A stretch of DNA of 53,648 bases from Janthinobacterium sp. GW458P (GTDB lineage: Bacteria; Pseudomonadota; Gammaproteobacteria; Burkholderiales; Burkholderiaceae_D): positions 1 to 53,648 of the forward strand of contig NZ_NEGZ01000037.1 of the NCBI RefSeq assembly GCF_002127585.1. The letters are read 5' to 3'. Each line of letters begins with the position of its first letter. Position 1 is the stretch's first letter. The notes below the pieces were generated by a model. It was not told where the DNA came from. It made no database searches and saw only the letters and a program-made list of their open reading frames with translations. The position numbers and the translations under genes are program-made. Below, one piece after another: positions 1-9,249 of the stretch.

Positions 1-1073
1 AAGGCCGCTGCCGCCTGCTGCACGGCCTGCGCCAGCTGCGCCTCGGCGGCCACGGCTTGCGCCGCCTGCAGGCGCGACGCTTCCAGCGCGGCGCCGCTGC
101 CGGCAATGTCGCCGGCCAGGCGCGCCACCTCGTCGCAGAGGGGACGCGCCGGCTGCAGCAATTCCCACTGCGCCAGCGCCGTCTGGCGCGCCTGCGCGGC
201 GGCACGTTCGGCATCCGCGCCGCCCACTGCTTCCTGCGCCGCCGCCACCTGGGTTTGCAGCTTGTCGGTCTCGTGGTGCCAGCGCTGCTGCTGTTCCAGC
301 ACGGTCTTGCGCAGATCGACGGTGTGCAGGGCGGCTTCGGCGGCGCTGCTCTGCGCCTCGGTGTCGGCCCGTTCTTGCGGCGACAGGGGGCGCTGGTCGG
401 CCAGTTTTTCGCCCAGGCGTTCGAGAACCTGCTTTTCCTTTTTCGCCCGCTCGAAGGCGCGCATGGAAATGTCCGTATAGATGCTGCTGCCCGTCAGGGT
501 TTCCAGCAGCTCGCCCCGTTCATTGTCTTCCGTCTTGAGGAAGGTGGAAAACTCGTTTTGCGCCAGCAGCACGGCGCGCGTAAACTGGTCGAAGGACAGG
601 CCGATGCGCTTTTCGATCTCTTCCTTCACTTCCGTCTTGGTGCCGCCGATCGCTTGCAGCGCAGGCAGCTGGTGCAAGCTCATGGCGGTCGCCTGCAGCG
701 CGCCCTCGGCCCGGGTGCGCGAGCGGCGCACGCTCCAGCGCGCGCGGTAGCTTGCGCCGTCGTTGCCGACGAAATCGACCTGCGCATAGCCTTCGGGCGT
801 GCCGCGGCGCAGCAGGGTGCGCGTATCCTGGGCGCCGACGGTTTCCTTGCCCACGTCGGGCAGGGCGCTGCCCCGGCCCAGCACTTTCAGCAGGCGCGGC
901 GTGGCGTCGTACAGGGCCAGGCACAGCGCATCGAGCAGCGTGCTCTTGCCTGCGCCCGTGGGCCCGCTGATGGCGAACAGGCCGGATGACGCCAGCGGCT
1001 CCTGCTGGAAGTCGACTTCAAATTCGCCGGCCAGCGAAGCCAGGTTCTTGCCGCTGATTTTGAGGATTTTCAT
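1..1073 (-). CDS. sbcC: SbcC exonuclease ATPase subunit (N-terminal part, cut by window edge)
   Basis: SbcC is the Rad50-like ATPase of the SbcCD complex, which opens and degrades DNA hairpins and palindromes and trims protein-blocked ends. The visible part is about the first 357 residues. It starts MKILKISGKNLASLAG and carries a Walker A motif, GPTGAGKST, near residue 37, followed by an Ala/Gln/Glu-rich stretch that begins the long coiled coil. The ATG at 1071-1073 lies 16 bases after the stop of sbcD, so the two genes form the usual sbcD-sbcC operon. The rest of the protein (distal coiled coil, Walker B) lies beyond the left edge. The gene is not interrupted within the window. Confidence 0.95.
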   Translation of the reverse strand, partial: MKILKISGKNLASLAGEFEVDFQQEPLASSGLFAISGPTGAGKSTLLDALCLALYDATPRLLKVLGRGSALPDVGKETVGAQDTRTLLRRGTPEGYAQVDFVGNDGASYRARWSVRRSRTRAEGALQATAMSLHQLPALQAIGGTKTEVKEEIEKRIGLSFDQFTRAVLLAQNEFSTFLKTEDNERGELLETLTGSSIYTDISMRAFERAKKEKQVLERLGEKLADQRPLSPQERADTEAQSSAAEAALHTVDLRKTVLEQQQRWHHETDKLQTQVAAAQEAVGGADAERAAAQARQTALAQWELLQPARPLCDEVARLAGDIAGSGAALEASRLQAAQAVAAEAQLAQAVQQAAAA

Positions 1074-1089
1074 GGTTCTTCAGGTATGT

Positions 1090-2316
1090 TCAGGCGCCGG
1101 GCAACAGCAGTTCGGCCAGGGCCGAGAGGAGTTCGGGCGGCGCTTCCTTCGCGTATTTTTGCTGGTACAGGCGGCGGAAGATATCGTCGGGCTGCAACTG
1201 GCCCAATTGGTCGAGCGTCATGTTTTCGGGGGCGCTGCTGCGCGCGCCGCTCGATGTTTCGATCTTCGCCAGGCGCACGGGTTTGCCGTCGAGCGCCGTC
1301 TCGATGCGCGTGCGCAGGCCCGGTTCGGGCGCGTCCAGGCGCACGCGCACTTCCAGGAACGGCTGCGCCTCGGTGAGAGAGTCCGGCACGTCGAGGGCGG
1401 CCAGCTGCGCCAGCACCTCGTTGATGGGCGCCGGCGTGGCCGGTATGCGCAGCAGGGGGACGGCGCGCGGCACCTCGATGGCGCGCACCTCGCGTAGCTG
1501 CTCGCCGTCGAGGTCGAGGCACAGCACCTGGTGGCGGTAGTTCACTTCGGCAAACGACAGGGGGATCGGGCTGCCGCAATAGCGGATGTGTTCCTGGCCG
1601 CCCACGGCCTGCGCCTTGTGCAAATGGCCCAGCGCCGCGTAGGCGATGGCGGCGTCAAAAATCCCCGAGGGCAGCATTTCCGTGCCGCCGATGACGATGC
1701 GCCGTTCGGAATCGTTCGACATTTCGCCGCCCACCATGTGGCAGTGGCCCATGGCAAGGAGGGCTTGCCCGGGCTGGCGGCGCGCCAGCGCCAGGTCCGC
1801 CAGCTGGCGGTACAGCAGGGCGATGCCGCCCAGGTAGGCGTCCTGCGTATCGCCGGCCGTCAGTTTCGGCACGTCGCCGGGGCGCAGGAAGGGCACGGCC
1901 AGGCACCAGGCCCGCACCTGGCCATCGCTGCCGGTGAGCGGCAGCAGCAGGCGTTCCAGGTCGATATTGCCCGCTGCATCGCGCAGCAGGTGGCCGATGA
2001 CGTGGGTGCCATGCGCGGCCAGCAGGGGGGCCGGCGCTTCCAGGCGGCCCGCCGAATCGTGGTTGCCGGCGACGATGACCAGCTGCAGCGCGGGCAGGCG
2101 CGCGCGCGCCTGCTGCAGGAATACATACAGTTGCTTTTGCGAGGCGGCCGACGGGTTGGCGTTATCGAACACGTCGCCCGCCACCAGCAGCACGTCGACC
2201 TGTTCGGCCACGAGGGTGTCGAGCAGCCAGTCGAGGAAGCGCTGGTGTTCGTAGCCCCGCTCATAGTTGTGCAGGGTCTGGCCCAGATGCCAGTCGGAAG
2301 TGTGCAGCAGGCGCAT
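1090..2316 (-). CDS. sbcD: SbcD exonuclease, Mre11-like nuclease subunit
   Basis: SbcD is the metal-dependent nuclease subunit that pairs with SbcC. The 408-residue protein matches the family length and shows the calcineurin-like phosphoesterase motifs in order: SDWHLG (D8, H10), AGDVFD (D48), AGNHDS (N85, H86), then GHCH and GHLH near residues 190 and 235, which together make the two-metal site. It is directly upstream of sbcC and probably shares its transcript. No strong Shine-Dalgarno sequence is visible before the ATG. The complex is notable here because the window holds several long palindromes, which are substrates for SbcCD. Confidence 0.96.
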   Translation of the reverse strand: MRLLHTSDWHLGQTLHNYERGYEHQRFLDWLLDTLVAEQVDVLLVAGDVFDNANPSAASQKQLYVFLQQARARLPALQLVIVAGNHDSAGRLEAPAPLLAAHGTHVIGHLLRDAAGNIDLERLLLPLTGSDGQVRAWCLAVPFLRPGDVPKLTAGDTQDAYLGGIALLYRQLADLALARRQPGQALLAMGHCHMVGGEMSNDSERRIVIGGTEMLPSGIFDAAIAYAALGHLHKAQAVGGQEHIRYCGSPIPLSFAEVNYRHQVLCLDLDGEQLREVRAIEVPRAVPLLRIPATPAPINEVLAQLAALDVPDSLTEAQPFLEVRVRLDAPEPGLRTRIETALDGKPVRLAKIETSSGARSSAPENMTLDQLGQLQPDDIFRRLYQQKYAKEAPPELLSALAELLLPGA

Positions 2317-2424
2317 GATAGGGCAAGGGTAGGGAAGACAGGCGCCAATATAGCTGAAATGAGGCAGGTACTGGAGAGTTGAACGAATTTCGAAGAGCGT
2401 TTTCGATTTTTATCGATACATCCA

Positions 2425-2525
2425 GAGTGCCTGAAAAACGTTCAGGGCAAGGCGTAGTGCCGTAGGCAGTACGAATAGTACGGCAAGGCACTGCAACGCA
2501 GCCATGGACGTTTTCTCCGGTGCTC
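2425..2525. repeat. Nested palindromic element at the 3' end of the diguanylate cyclase gene
   Basis: The outer arms (2425-2443 and about 2506-2525) pair along nearly their whole length with one bulge and a few G-T pairs. The next layer pairs GCGTAGTGCC with GGCACTGCAACGC, and the centre holds AGTAC-GAATA-GTAC. The element overlaps the stop codon of the gene at 2524. Its architecture is like the elements at 22687, 24026 and 28551, but the core sequence differs, so it is probably a separate subfamily. It may serve as a 3' end or terminator for the minus-strand gene. There is no long T-run. Confidence 0.7.
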
Positions 2526-5500
2526 AAGCAGTCAGCACGCCGGCCCTGTAGGTATTGCGCCCATCCTGCTTGGCCTGGTACAGCAGCACGTCGGCACGCT
2601 GCAGCAGCACGGCGGGGGAAATGTCTTCGTCGCGGTAGAAGGCCAGGCCGATGCTGGCGGAAATGCGCACGGTGATGCCGTCGAGCTCGAACGGCTGCTG
2701 CATGGCGGCGACGATTTTTCCCGCCAGGACGGCCGCGTCGTCGGGCCGGGTGATCTGCTCCATGATGATGGTGAATTCGTCGCCGCCCAGGCGGGCGATG
2801 ATGTCGGTGGCGCGCATGGTCTGCGTCAGGCGCTGGGCGAATGCGCGCAGCAGGGCGTCGCCCGTGCCGTGGCCGTGCGTGTCGTTGACGGGCTTGAAGC
2901 GGTCGATGTCCATGTACATGACGGCCATCAGGTGCTGCTGCTGGCGGCTCGCGTGCATGGCGTCGCTGAGTTTTTGCTGGAAGCCGGCGCGGTTCGACAG
3001 GCCCGTGAGCGCGTCGACCTGGGCCAGTTTCAGCAGCCGCTGTTTTTCGCGCTTTTGCACGGTGATATCCTGGCGCATCACGTGAAATCCCACCACCTGC
3101 AGCCGGTCTTCACCGATCTGCGGGATGTAGATCACTTCCATGCAGCGTTCGATGCCTTCCTTTTCGTCCTCCTCCTCGAAGCTCAGGGTCTCGCCGTCCA
3201 GCACTCTTTCGATATACGGCGCCACCGTGCGGTAGCGGGCTGCGCCGACCGTCTCGAGCACGCTCCTGCCCAGCACCTGGGTGCCTGTCAGGCCGAATTC
3301 GCGCTCGTAGGCGATGTTCAGGAAGCGGTAGACCTGGTCCGCGTCGATGTAGGCGATCATGGCCGGCAGGGTGTCGGCGATGGTGCGCAGGCGCGCCTCG
3401 CTCTCCAGCAGCGCCACTTCCGATTCGCGCAGGGTGGTGATGTCGTCCAGGCTGCCCACGTAGCCTTCGATCCGGCCGTCGACGAGGATGGGGGCGATTT
3501 TGACGGAAACCCATACCAGCTTGCCGTCGCGGTGCAGGCAGCGCAGGGTGGACTGGAACGGCGCATGGCTGCGCGTGAGCTGCTCCAGCGCCACGTGCAT
3601 GCGCGGATAGTCGTCCGGATGCAGGGCGCTGGTCCAGCCGGCGCCCAGGGCGGCGGCGCGCGGCAGGCCCGTGATGGCTTCGAAGGTGCGGTTGACGTAA
3701 GTGCAGCGGCGCTGGCGGTCCAGGCGCACCACTCCCAGCGGCGAGGCGTCGTTGACGGCCGCCAGTTCGGCCTGTTTCTGGCGCAGTTCCAGTTCCTGCT
3801 GGCGGCGCTGCGAGATGTCCTCGGCGATGCACAGGATATGCTCGACCTGCTGGCGCTCGTCGAACACGGGCACGGAGACGGCGTGCAGGTAGCACAGACC
3901 GCCATCTGGCAGGCGCAGCGGCTTTTCGCTATGGTCGATGACGCCGCGCTCGGCCAGGATGGCGCGGTCATCCTGCGCGTCGTGCAGACCGAAATCGGCA
4001 GGAAACGCCGCGCAGTCGGTCTTGCCGATGACGTCGTCTGCCAGGTAGCCGGTAATGTCCTCGGCGGCCTTGTTCCACACTTCCATCTGGCCGAAGTTTT
4101 CCGGGCGCGCGCTTTTCACGTACACCAGCACCGGCAGGTGGTCGATCAGCGACTGCAGGAAGCTGCGGTTATCCTGCAGCGCCAGTTCGTCGTGCTTGCG
4201 CGCGCTGATGTCGCGCGAGGTGACGGCCACGCCGTCGGTGATGGGCACCACCTGGTGGCGCAGCCAGCGCGTGCCGCCCGAGGCCAGTTTCAGCTCGAAT
4301 TCGTCTTCCAGCGGCTGGCCCGTTTCCATCACCAGCACGAAGCGCTTGAAAAAGCGTTCGCCGCGCAGCAGCGGCACCTGCGGCAGCACGCGCTGGCCCA
4401 GCAGTTCCGAGCGCGGCTTGCCCAGCATGTCGGCGGCCCGTTCGTTGATGTCGGCGAAAATGAAGTCCTCCACCGGCTTGCCCGGCGCCGGGCGCCAGGC
4501 CTTGAGCAGCAGCACGGCGTCGAGGCTGCCCTGGTGCGCCGCGCGCAGCAGGGCCTGCGTTTCCTTGGCCTGGCGGATGCTGCGGCGCAGGCGCGCGCTC
4601 TGGCTCGCCAGCAGTGCCGTGAAGCCCGCAATCAGCACGCTGGCGGCGATCAGCGCGCCCAGATATGCAAGGCGGCGATGCTCGAAGCGGGCCAGGGCGG
4701 TGGCGCGGCTCACGCCCACCACGGCGAGCAGCGGATAGCGGGGCAGTTCGCGGTAGCTGTAGATGCGCGAGGTGGCGTCGACGGGCGGCTCGATCTCCAG
4801 TTCCTCGGGCGCGTGCAGGGGCGCGCCGGGCATGCGGAAATCGATGCGGTCGCTGATGAGCAGCTGCTCGCCGATGCGTCCCACCGTCAGGCCGCTGTCG
4901 CGCGCCACCAGCATCAGCGCATCGTGTTCGTCGAGGTTCAGGCGGTCGTAGTCGTCGACGAAATAGGTGGGGTCGACGTGGATGATGATGGCGCCGGCGA
5001 AGCGTCCCTGGGCATCGTTCAGGCGGCGCGCCATGCGGATGGTCCAGTGCTTGCTGTCCACGTCGAGCATGGGCGTGTCGACCAGGGCCGTGTCGGCCGG
5101 GTTGGCGGCCAGCGTCCGGAAGAACGCTTGCCTGGCCAGCTTTTCCGGAAAATACGCGTTGGCGCTGTCGATCACGTTGCCCTGCGCGTCGACCAGCGCG
5201 ATCGGCAGTTCCAGTTTCGACGGCAGCACGCTGTCGAGCAGGCCCTGGCGGCGCGTGAATTCATTGAGGCGCAGGCTGCCGCTCGATTCCTCGTATTTGA
5301 GCTTGAACAGCTGCGTGGCATGGTCGGTCTGGCGCAGGATGAAACTGGTATGGTCGGCCAGCGTGCGCGCCAGCGACTGGCTGCCGGCCACGGCGTCGCG
5401 CACGGCGCTGGTCTGTTCCTGGCCGATCTGGTAGATGACGGCGCCCCACAGCACCAGCAGCAAAAGCAGTGCGAACAGGGGAACCAGGCTGATGCCGTAA

Positions 5501-5544
5501 AGGCGGCTGGCAAGGCGTTGCAGGGGTCTCGTTATCGATATCAC
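2524..5544 (-). CDS. Membrane-bound PAS/GGDEF diguanylate cyclase
   Basis: This 1006-residue protein should make cyclic di-GMP from two GTP. It has a transmembrane helix near residues 18-40, an extracytoplasmic sensor of Cache type to about 275, a second helix near 290-312, then four PAS modules (roughly 330-455, 460-585, 590-715 and 720-840) and a C-terminal GGDEF domain. The active-site GGDEF motif is intact at 920-924. An RxxD inhibitory site (RATD, from residue 911) sits five residues upstream, so product feedback is likely. No EAL domain follows. The start is GTG at 5544, because the nearest upstream ATG in frame runs into a stop. The gene is transcribed alone, with its promoter region shared with yajD on the other strand. 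The signal is unknown. Confidence 0.93.
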   Translation of the reverse strand: MISITRPLQRLASRLYGISLVPLFALLLLLVLWGAVIYQIGQEQTSAVRDAVAGSQSLARTLADHTSFILRQTDHATQLFKLKYEESSGSLRLNEFTRRQGLLDSVLPSKLELPIALVDAQGNVIDSANAYFPEKLARQAFFRTLAANPADTALVDTPMLDVDSKHWTIRMARRLNDAQGRFAGAIIIHVDPTYFVDDYDRLNLDEHDALMLVARDSGLTVGRIGEQLLISDRIDFRMPGAPLHAPEELEIEPPVDATSRIYSYRELPRYPLLAVVGVSRATALARFEHRRLAYLGALIAASVLIAGFTALLASQSARLRRSIRQAKETQALLRAAHQGSLDAVLLLKAWRPAPGKPVEDFIFADINERAADMLGKPRSELLGQRVLPQVPLLRGERFFKRFVLVMETGQPLEDEFELKLASGGTRWLRHQVVPITDGVAVTSRDISARKHDELALQDNRSFLQSLIDHLPVLVYVKSARPENFGQMEVWNKAAEDITGYLADDVIGKTDCAAFPADFGLHDAQDDRAILAERGVIDHSEKPLRLPDGGLCYLHAVSVPVFDERQQVEHILCIAEDISQRRQQELELRQKQAELAAVNDASPLGVVRLDRQRRCTYVNRTFEAITGLPRAAALGAGWTSALHPDDYPRMHVALEQLTRSHAPFQSTLRCLHRDGKLVWVSVKIAPILVDGRIEGYVGSLDDITTLRESEVALLESEARLRTIADTLPAMIAYIDADQVYRFLNIAYEREFGLTGTQVLGRSVLETVGAARYRTVAPYIERVLDGETLSFEEEDEKEGIERCMEVIYIPQIGEDRLQVVGFHVMRQDITVQKREKQRLLKLAQVDALTGLSNRAGFQQKLSDAMHASRQQQHLMAVMYMDIDRFKPVNDTHGHGTGDALLRAFAQRLTQTMRATDIIARLGGDEFTIIMEQITRPDDAAVLAGKIVAAMQQPFELDGITVRISASIGLAFYRDEDISPAVLLQRADVLLYQAKQDGRNTYRAGVLTA

Positions 5545-5825
5545 GGGCGCTTGCAGGCTAGGGTCATGGAAAAGGGGAAGTGAGGCGTGGCGCGCATGAT
5601 AGCCGAAATAAGCGGCCTTGCGCTGAAGCTGTTGCCGTCACTCCCATCGTCTGCTCGTGGTCTGTCGCTGGCCTTATTTTGCGTTAAATCAAGTACCTGT
5701 GGTGCCGCGCACGTTAAAAAAAGCACGCCACCCCCGGCACGGGCTGGCGCAGTGGCAGAAAAAGTACAATTGCGCCCCCATCCTCATTAAAATAGGCGCT
5801 TCTTCCTTCCATATCGAAAGTTGTC

Positions 5826-6197
5826 ATGCAGAGTAAAAAGCCCGACGCGGCAAGACTGGACAAGATCGTGGCCGAAGCGCGCCGCGCCGCCGACCAGCGC
5901 GAGAGCGGCTACCGCGAGCGTTCGCTGAAGATGTATCCGTGGGTGTGCGGCCGCTGCATGCGCGAATTTACGCGTGCCAACGTGCAGCAGCTGACGGTGC
6001 ACCACCGCGACCACAACCACGACAACAATCCGCCCGACGGCAGCAACTGGGAGCTGCTGTGCCTGTATTGCCATGACAACGAACACTCGCGCTACCTGGA
6101 GGCGGACCGTGGTGCCGGCCTGCTGTCGGCCGAGGTGGCGCCCGCCACGCACAATCCCTTCGCCGCGCTGGCCGGCCTGATCAAGAAGAAGGACTGA
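5826..6197 (+). CDS. yajD: YajD-family HNH nuclease
   Basis: This is a 123-residue protein of the YajD family of small HNH endonucleases, whose cellular role is not established. A zinc-binding CxxC pair (C41, C44), the HNH core VHHRDHNHDNN (H59, H60, H63, H65) and a second CxxCH (C79, C82) are all present, so the metal site looks complete. The N-terminus is a charged helix and the C-terminus is Lys-rich. It stands alone, 23 bases before a response regulator gene on the same strand, and could be co-transcribed with it. The 281 bases upstream hold no gene and no clear regulatory site. Confidence 0.9.
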   Translation: MQSKKPDAARLDKIVAEARRAADQRESGYRERSLKMYPWVCGRCMREFTRANVQQLTVHHRDHNHDNNPPDGSNWELLCLYCHDNEHSRYLEADRGAGLLSAEVAPATHNPFAALAGLIKKKD

Positions 6198-6220
6198 GCG
6201 GCCCGCGCCGCTTCCCCCCC

Positions 6221-6889
6221 ATGCGCATCCTGCTGACCGAAGACGACCCGCAGCTGGGCCGCGCCACGCAGATCGGCCTGGAACAGGGCGGCTACGCCGT
6301 CGACTGGGTCACGAGCGCCGAACACGCGCACACGGCCGTGCGCCTGCACGACTATGGCTGCATCCTGCTCGACCTGGGCTTGCCGGGGCAGGATGGGATG
6401 CAGGCGCTGGGCGTGCTGCGCGACAATGGCTACAGCGGCGCCGTGCTGGTCGTCACGGCGCGCGACCAGGTGGGCGAGCGCATCGCCGGCCTGGACGCGG
6501 GCGCCGACGACTTTATCGTCAAACCGTTCGACCTCGATGAACTGGCCGCGCGCATCCGCAGCGCCTGCCGCCGCGCCGCCGGCCGCCTGCGCGAAAATCT
6601 CGTGCATGGCGACCTGGTGCTCGATATCGCCGACCGGCAGGTGACGCAGGGGGGCGTGCCGGTGACCCTGACGGTGAAGGAGTTCCGCATCCTGCAATTG
6701 CTGCTGGAGCACGGCGGTCGGGTCCTGAGCCGGGAACAGCTGGAGAAAAACCTGTACAGCTGGGGCGGCGAAGTGGAAAGCAATGCCGTGCAGGTGCACA
6801 TCCACCACCTGCGCAAGAAGCTGGGGCGGGATTTGATACGCACCGTGCATGCGATCGGTTACTGTATTGATAAAGCGCAAACGGCTTGA
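6221..6889 (+). CDS. OmpR-type response regulator, PmrA/QseB-like
   Basis: This 222-residue DNA-binding response regulator has an N-terminal receiver with the acidic pair D8/D9, phospho-acceptor D51 (LLDLGLPGQDG) and K101 (VKPF). A winged-helix OmpR domain fills residues 125-220 (LTVKEFRILQLLLEHGG, VQVHIHHLRKKLG). Sequence style places it with PmrA/BasR and QseB. Its likely partner kinase is encoded at 9346 on the same strand, beyond an opposing TonB receptor gene. A PmrA-like box (CTTAAG-N5-CTTAAC) at 9233 suggests a target. No clear ribosome-binding site precedes the ATG. Confidence 0.92.
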   Translation: MRILLTEDDPQLGRATQIGLEQGGYAVDWVTSAEHAHTAVRLHDYGCILLDLGLPGQDGMQALGVLRDNGYSGAVLVVTARDQVGERIAGLDAGADDFIVKPFDLDELAARIRSACRRAAGRLRENLVHGDLVLDIADRQVTQGGVPVTLTVKEFRILQLLLEHGGRVLSREQLEKNLYSWGGEVESNAVQVHIHHLRKKLGRDLIRTVHAIGYCIDKAQTA

Positions 6890-6891
6890 CG

Positions 6892-6921
6892 AAAAAACGG
6901 GCCGCCCTTGGGCAGCCCGTT
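6892..6921 (-). terminator. Intrinsic terminator of the TonB receptor gene
   Basis: A 12-base stem (6896-6907 with 6910-6921, one C-A mismatch) is followed on the minus strand by six T residues. It lies 30 bases after the receptor stop codon and immediately after the convergent response regulator gene, so it may also slow plus-strand transcripts. Confidence 0.85.
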
Positions 6922-6951
6922 CGATGCAGACGCGGATGACGCCTTACATCA

Positions 6952-9096
6952 TCAGAAGTCCACGGTGGCCGACAGCCACAAACGGCGTCCGTCCAGGCTG
7001 TTGACGTAGCGGTTGGCGTAGTTCAAGGCCGGTGCGCGGTACGCCTGGTAGTCGATGAAGTCCTTGTTGAGCAGGTTGTACACGGCCGCGTTCAGGGTCA
7101 CGCGCTTGTTCAACTGATAACTGCTGCCCAGGTGCAACATGGTGTAGCCCTTGTAGTCGCCCAGCGCGGCCTTGGCGGCGCGCGTGGCGGCCGACGTGCC
7201 CGGATCGCGGAAACGCTCGCTGCGGTACTCTGCGCGCAGCCAGCCGTTCCAATCGCGCGAGATATCCCAGCTCAAACGGGCGTTGACGGCGTGCTTGGGC
7301 GTGTCGCTCAGCGGTTTGCCCGCATTGCTGCCGCTTTTCTGTTCGCTTTCCGTGTAGGTGTAGTTGGCGCTGGCCGACAAGGTCTTGCCCAGCGGAAAGC
7401 GCGTGTTCAGCTCGACGCCGCGTGTGACGGCCTCATCCACGTTGACGGACTGGCCGAACGCATCGACATTGGGCCAGTTGCCGAAGCTGACGCAGCCGGG
7501 ACGGTTGGGCGAAGGACGGTAGCTGCAATTGACGAGGCCCGTGCCCGTCGTGATCTTGTCGTTGAAGGTATTGTTGAACACGGTGCCGCTGGCCGTCCAG
7601 CCGGCCAGGTTGTCGAAGTAGGCGCCGATTTCCGCCGTCGTGCTCGTTTCCGGCTTCAGGTTCGGGCTGCCGACGAGGGGAATCGTGCCCTGGCCGCCGA
7701 AACCGTTGATGCCCGGCGACAGTTGTTCCACGCGGGGCGTCTTGTAGCCCTTGCTGACGCCGCCCTTGACGGTCCAGCTGGTCGTGGCGTTCCACACGGC
7801 ATAGGCGCGGGGGCTGGTCTGGCCGCCGAAGATGCTGTGATCGTCATAGCGGGCGCCGAAGGTCAGCGCGAGATGCTCCAGCGCCTGCCATTCGTCTTCC
7901 ACGAACAGGGCTTTTTGCGTGAATTCGAATTTCTTCGGCGCCACGCCGTCCGTCATTTCCGCTTTCCACCATTGCGCGCCGACGGTCGCCATGTGCTTGC
8001 CCAAAGGCATGACCAATTTACTGTCGAAGACCTGGCTTTCCACTTCCAGCGTGCGCGCGCTGCCGGCCACGGCCCCCGGCGTGCCCGGTGGAATCGTGCG
8101 GCCCAGGGTTTCCGTCTTGTTCACCATGTAGCTGCTGTCCAGGGTGCCGAAGCCGAAGCGGCCCGTGTGCGACAGGGTCCACTGGTCGCGCTTGTATTTC
8201 TGTTCGGGGCCGTAGCCGCCCTGCACGGTCTTGGTGCCGAGCTGGCCGCGCGAATTGTCGTACGTCTGGCGGCCCGCGTCGGCGTCGAGGATGACGGTGT
8301 GGTAGCGGTTCGGCGTCAACGCCAGGCGCGCGCCGAAGTTTTCAATGTCCGCGCGCACGGGGTTGGCGCCCATGCTGGTGGATTGTTCCGCGCCGGCTGC
8401 GTCGTTGTAGCGGATGTCGGCCGCATTGCGGCGCTGCTTGCTGCCGCGCAGTGACAGGCCCAGCAGGTCGGTGGCGATGGGGCCGCTCACGTAGAAGCGG
8501 CCGCTTTTCACGTCGCCAAAGTCCGATTCCTGCTGCAAGGTGTAGTCGGCCGAGACGGAGCCCGTCCATTGCTGGCCCACCTTGCGCGTGATGATGTTGA
8601 TCACGCCGCCCATGGCGTCCGAGCCGTACAGGGTCGACATGGGGCCGCGGATGATCTCGATGCGCTCGATGGCGGCCAGCGGCGGCATGAAGCTCGTCTG
8701 CGTGCCGCCGAAGCCGTTCGGCGTGACGTTGCCGGCCGCGTTCTGGCGCCGTCCGTCGATCAGCACCAGCGTGTAGTCGCTGGGCATGCCGCGGATGCTG
8801 ATGTTCATGCCGCCCGTCTTGTCGCCCGCCGCGCCCACGTCGATGCCTTCCACGCTTTCCAGCGCCTGCGTCAGGTTGCCGAAGCGTTCCTTCGACAGCT
8901 CCTCGCGCGTCAGCACCGTGATCGACGCGGGCGCCTGTTTGATATCCTGCTCGAAGCCGGACGCGGAAACGACCACTTCCGGCATGCTGGCAGGCGCACC
9001 CGTCTGTGCATGGGCTGGCAGGCAGGACAGGGCGGCAAGTGCCAGGGCAAGCGTGGTGGGACGCGGCAGGTGCGCGCGGCGGGGGCGGTTGGACAT
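6952..9096 (-). CDS. TonB-dependent outer-membrane receptor, FepA/CirA-like
   Basis: This 714-residue outer-membrane receptor probably imports a ferric siderophore or similar chelate using TonB energy. A signal peptide ends near AHAQ (residue 30), followed by a TonB-box-like segment (MPEVVVSAS), a plug domain (about 50-160, with IRGMPSDYTLVLIDGRR and the RGPMSTLYGSDAMGGVINI signature) and a 22-strand-type barrel ending in ...SATVDF with a terminal aromatic. The ligand cannot be told from the sequence. AGGAG lies seven bases before the ATG. The gene sits between a response regulator and a sensor kinase on the opposite strand. Upstream are a Fur-like site and a PmrA-like box, so control by iron and by that system is plausible. 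Confidence 0.92.
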   Translation of the reverse strand: MSNRPRRAHLPRPTTLALALAALSCLPAHAQTGAPASMPEVVVSASGFEQDIKQAPASITVLTREELSKERFGNLTQALESVEGIDVGAAGDKTGGMNISIRGMPSDYTLVLIDGRRQNAAGNVTPNGFGGTQTSFMPPLAAIERIEIIRGPMSTLYGSDAMGGVINIITRKVGQQWTGSVSADYTLQQESDFGDVKSGRFYVSGPIATDLLGLSLRGSKQRRNAADIRYNDAAGAEQSTSMGANPVRADIENFGARLALTPNRYHTVILDADAGRQTYDNSRGQLGTKTVQGGYGPEQKYKRDQWTLSHTGRFGFGTLDSSYMVNKTETLGRTIPPGTPGAVAGSARTLEVESQVFDSKLVMPLGKHMATVGAQWWKAEMTDGVAPKKFEFTQKALFVEDEWQALEHLALTFGARYDDHSIFGGQTSPRAYAVWNATTSWTVKGGVSKGYKTPRVEQLSPGINGFGGQGTIPLVGSPNLKPETSTTAEIGAYFDNLAGWTASGTVFNNTFNDKITTGTGLVNCSYRPSPNRPGCVSFGNWPNVDAFGQSVNVDEAVTRGVELNTRFPLGKTLSASANYTYTESEQKSGSNAGKPLSDTPKHAVNARLSWDISRDWNGWLRAEYRSERFRDPGTSAATRAAKAALGDYKGYTMLHLGSSYQLNKRVTLNAAVYNLLNKDFIDYQAYRAPALNYANRYVNSLDGRRLWLSATVDF

Positions 9097-9159
9097 GCAA
9101 ACTCCTGAAGGGTTGATTGGTTACGGGTCTGTATTTCTGAGGGAATGGGAATCATGAAA

Positions 9160-9182
9160 GCAATAAGAATCATTTACAATTG
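9160..9182 (-). promoter_or_regulatory. Candidate Fur box upstream of the TonB receptor gene
   Basis: Read on the minus strand, the site contains AAATGATTCTTATT, a fair partial match to the Fur consensus of GATAAT-type hexamers. It is 64 bases upstream of the receptor start. The call rests on this match and on the nature of the gene. Confidence 0.5.
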
Positions 9183-9232
9183 CGGCCATGGCTTCCCAAA
9201 AAATATTTCGTTCCGGAGCATGCGCAGAAGTT

Positions 9233-9249
9233 CTTAAGAGATTCTTAAC
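9233..9249 (+). promoter_or_regulatory. PmrA/QseB-type box, two CTTAA repeats spaced 11 bp
   Basis: CTTAAG (9233-9238), five bases, then CTTAAC (9244-9249) matches the direct-repeat layout known for PmrA/BasR-class regulators (CTTAAT-N5-CTTAAT). It lies in the divergent region between the receptor gene (start 9096) and the kinase gene (start 9346). An inverted repeat, TGCGGCCA at 9181-9188 and TGGCCGCA at 9254-9261, encloses it. Confidence 0.65.

Noticed and set aside
2869-5583. A 904-residue open frame antisense to the diguanylate cyclase gene
   Set aside because: It mirrors a well-supported gene, has a His/Gln/Arg/Ala-rich composition typical of GC-rich antisense frames and shows no domain.
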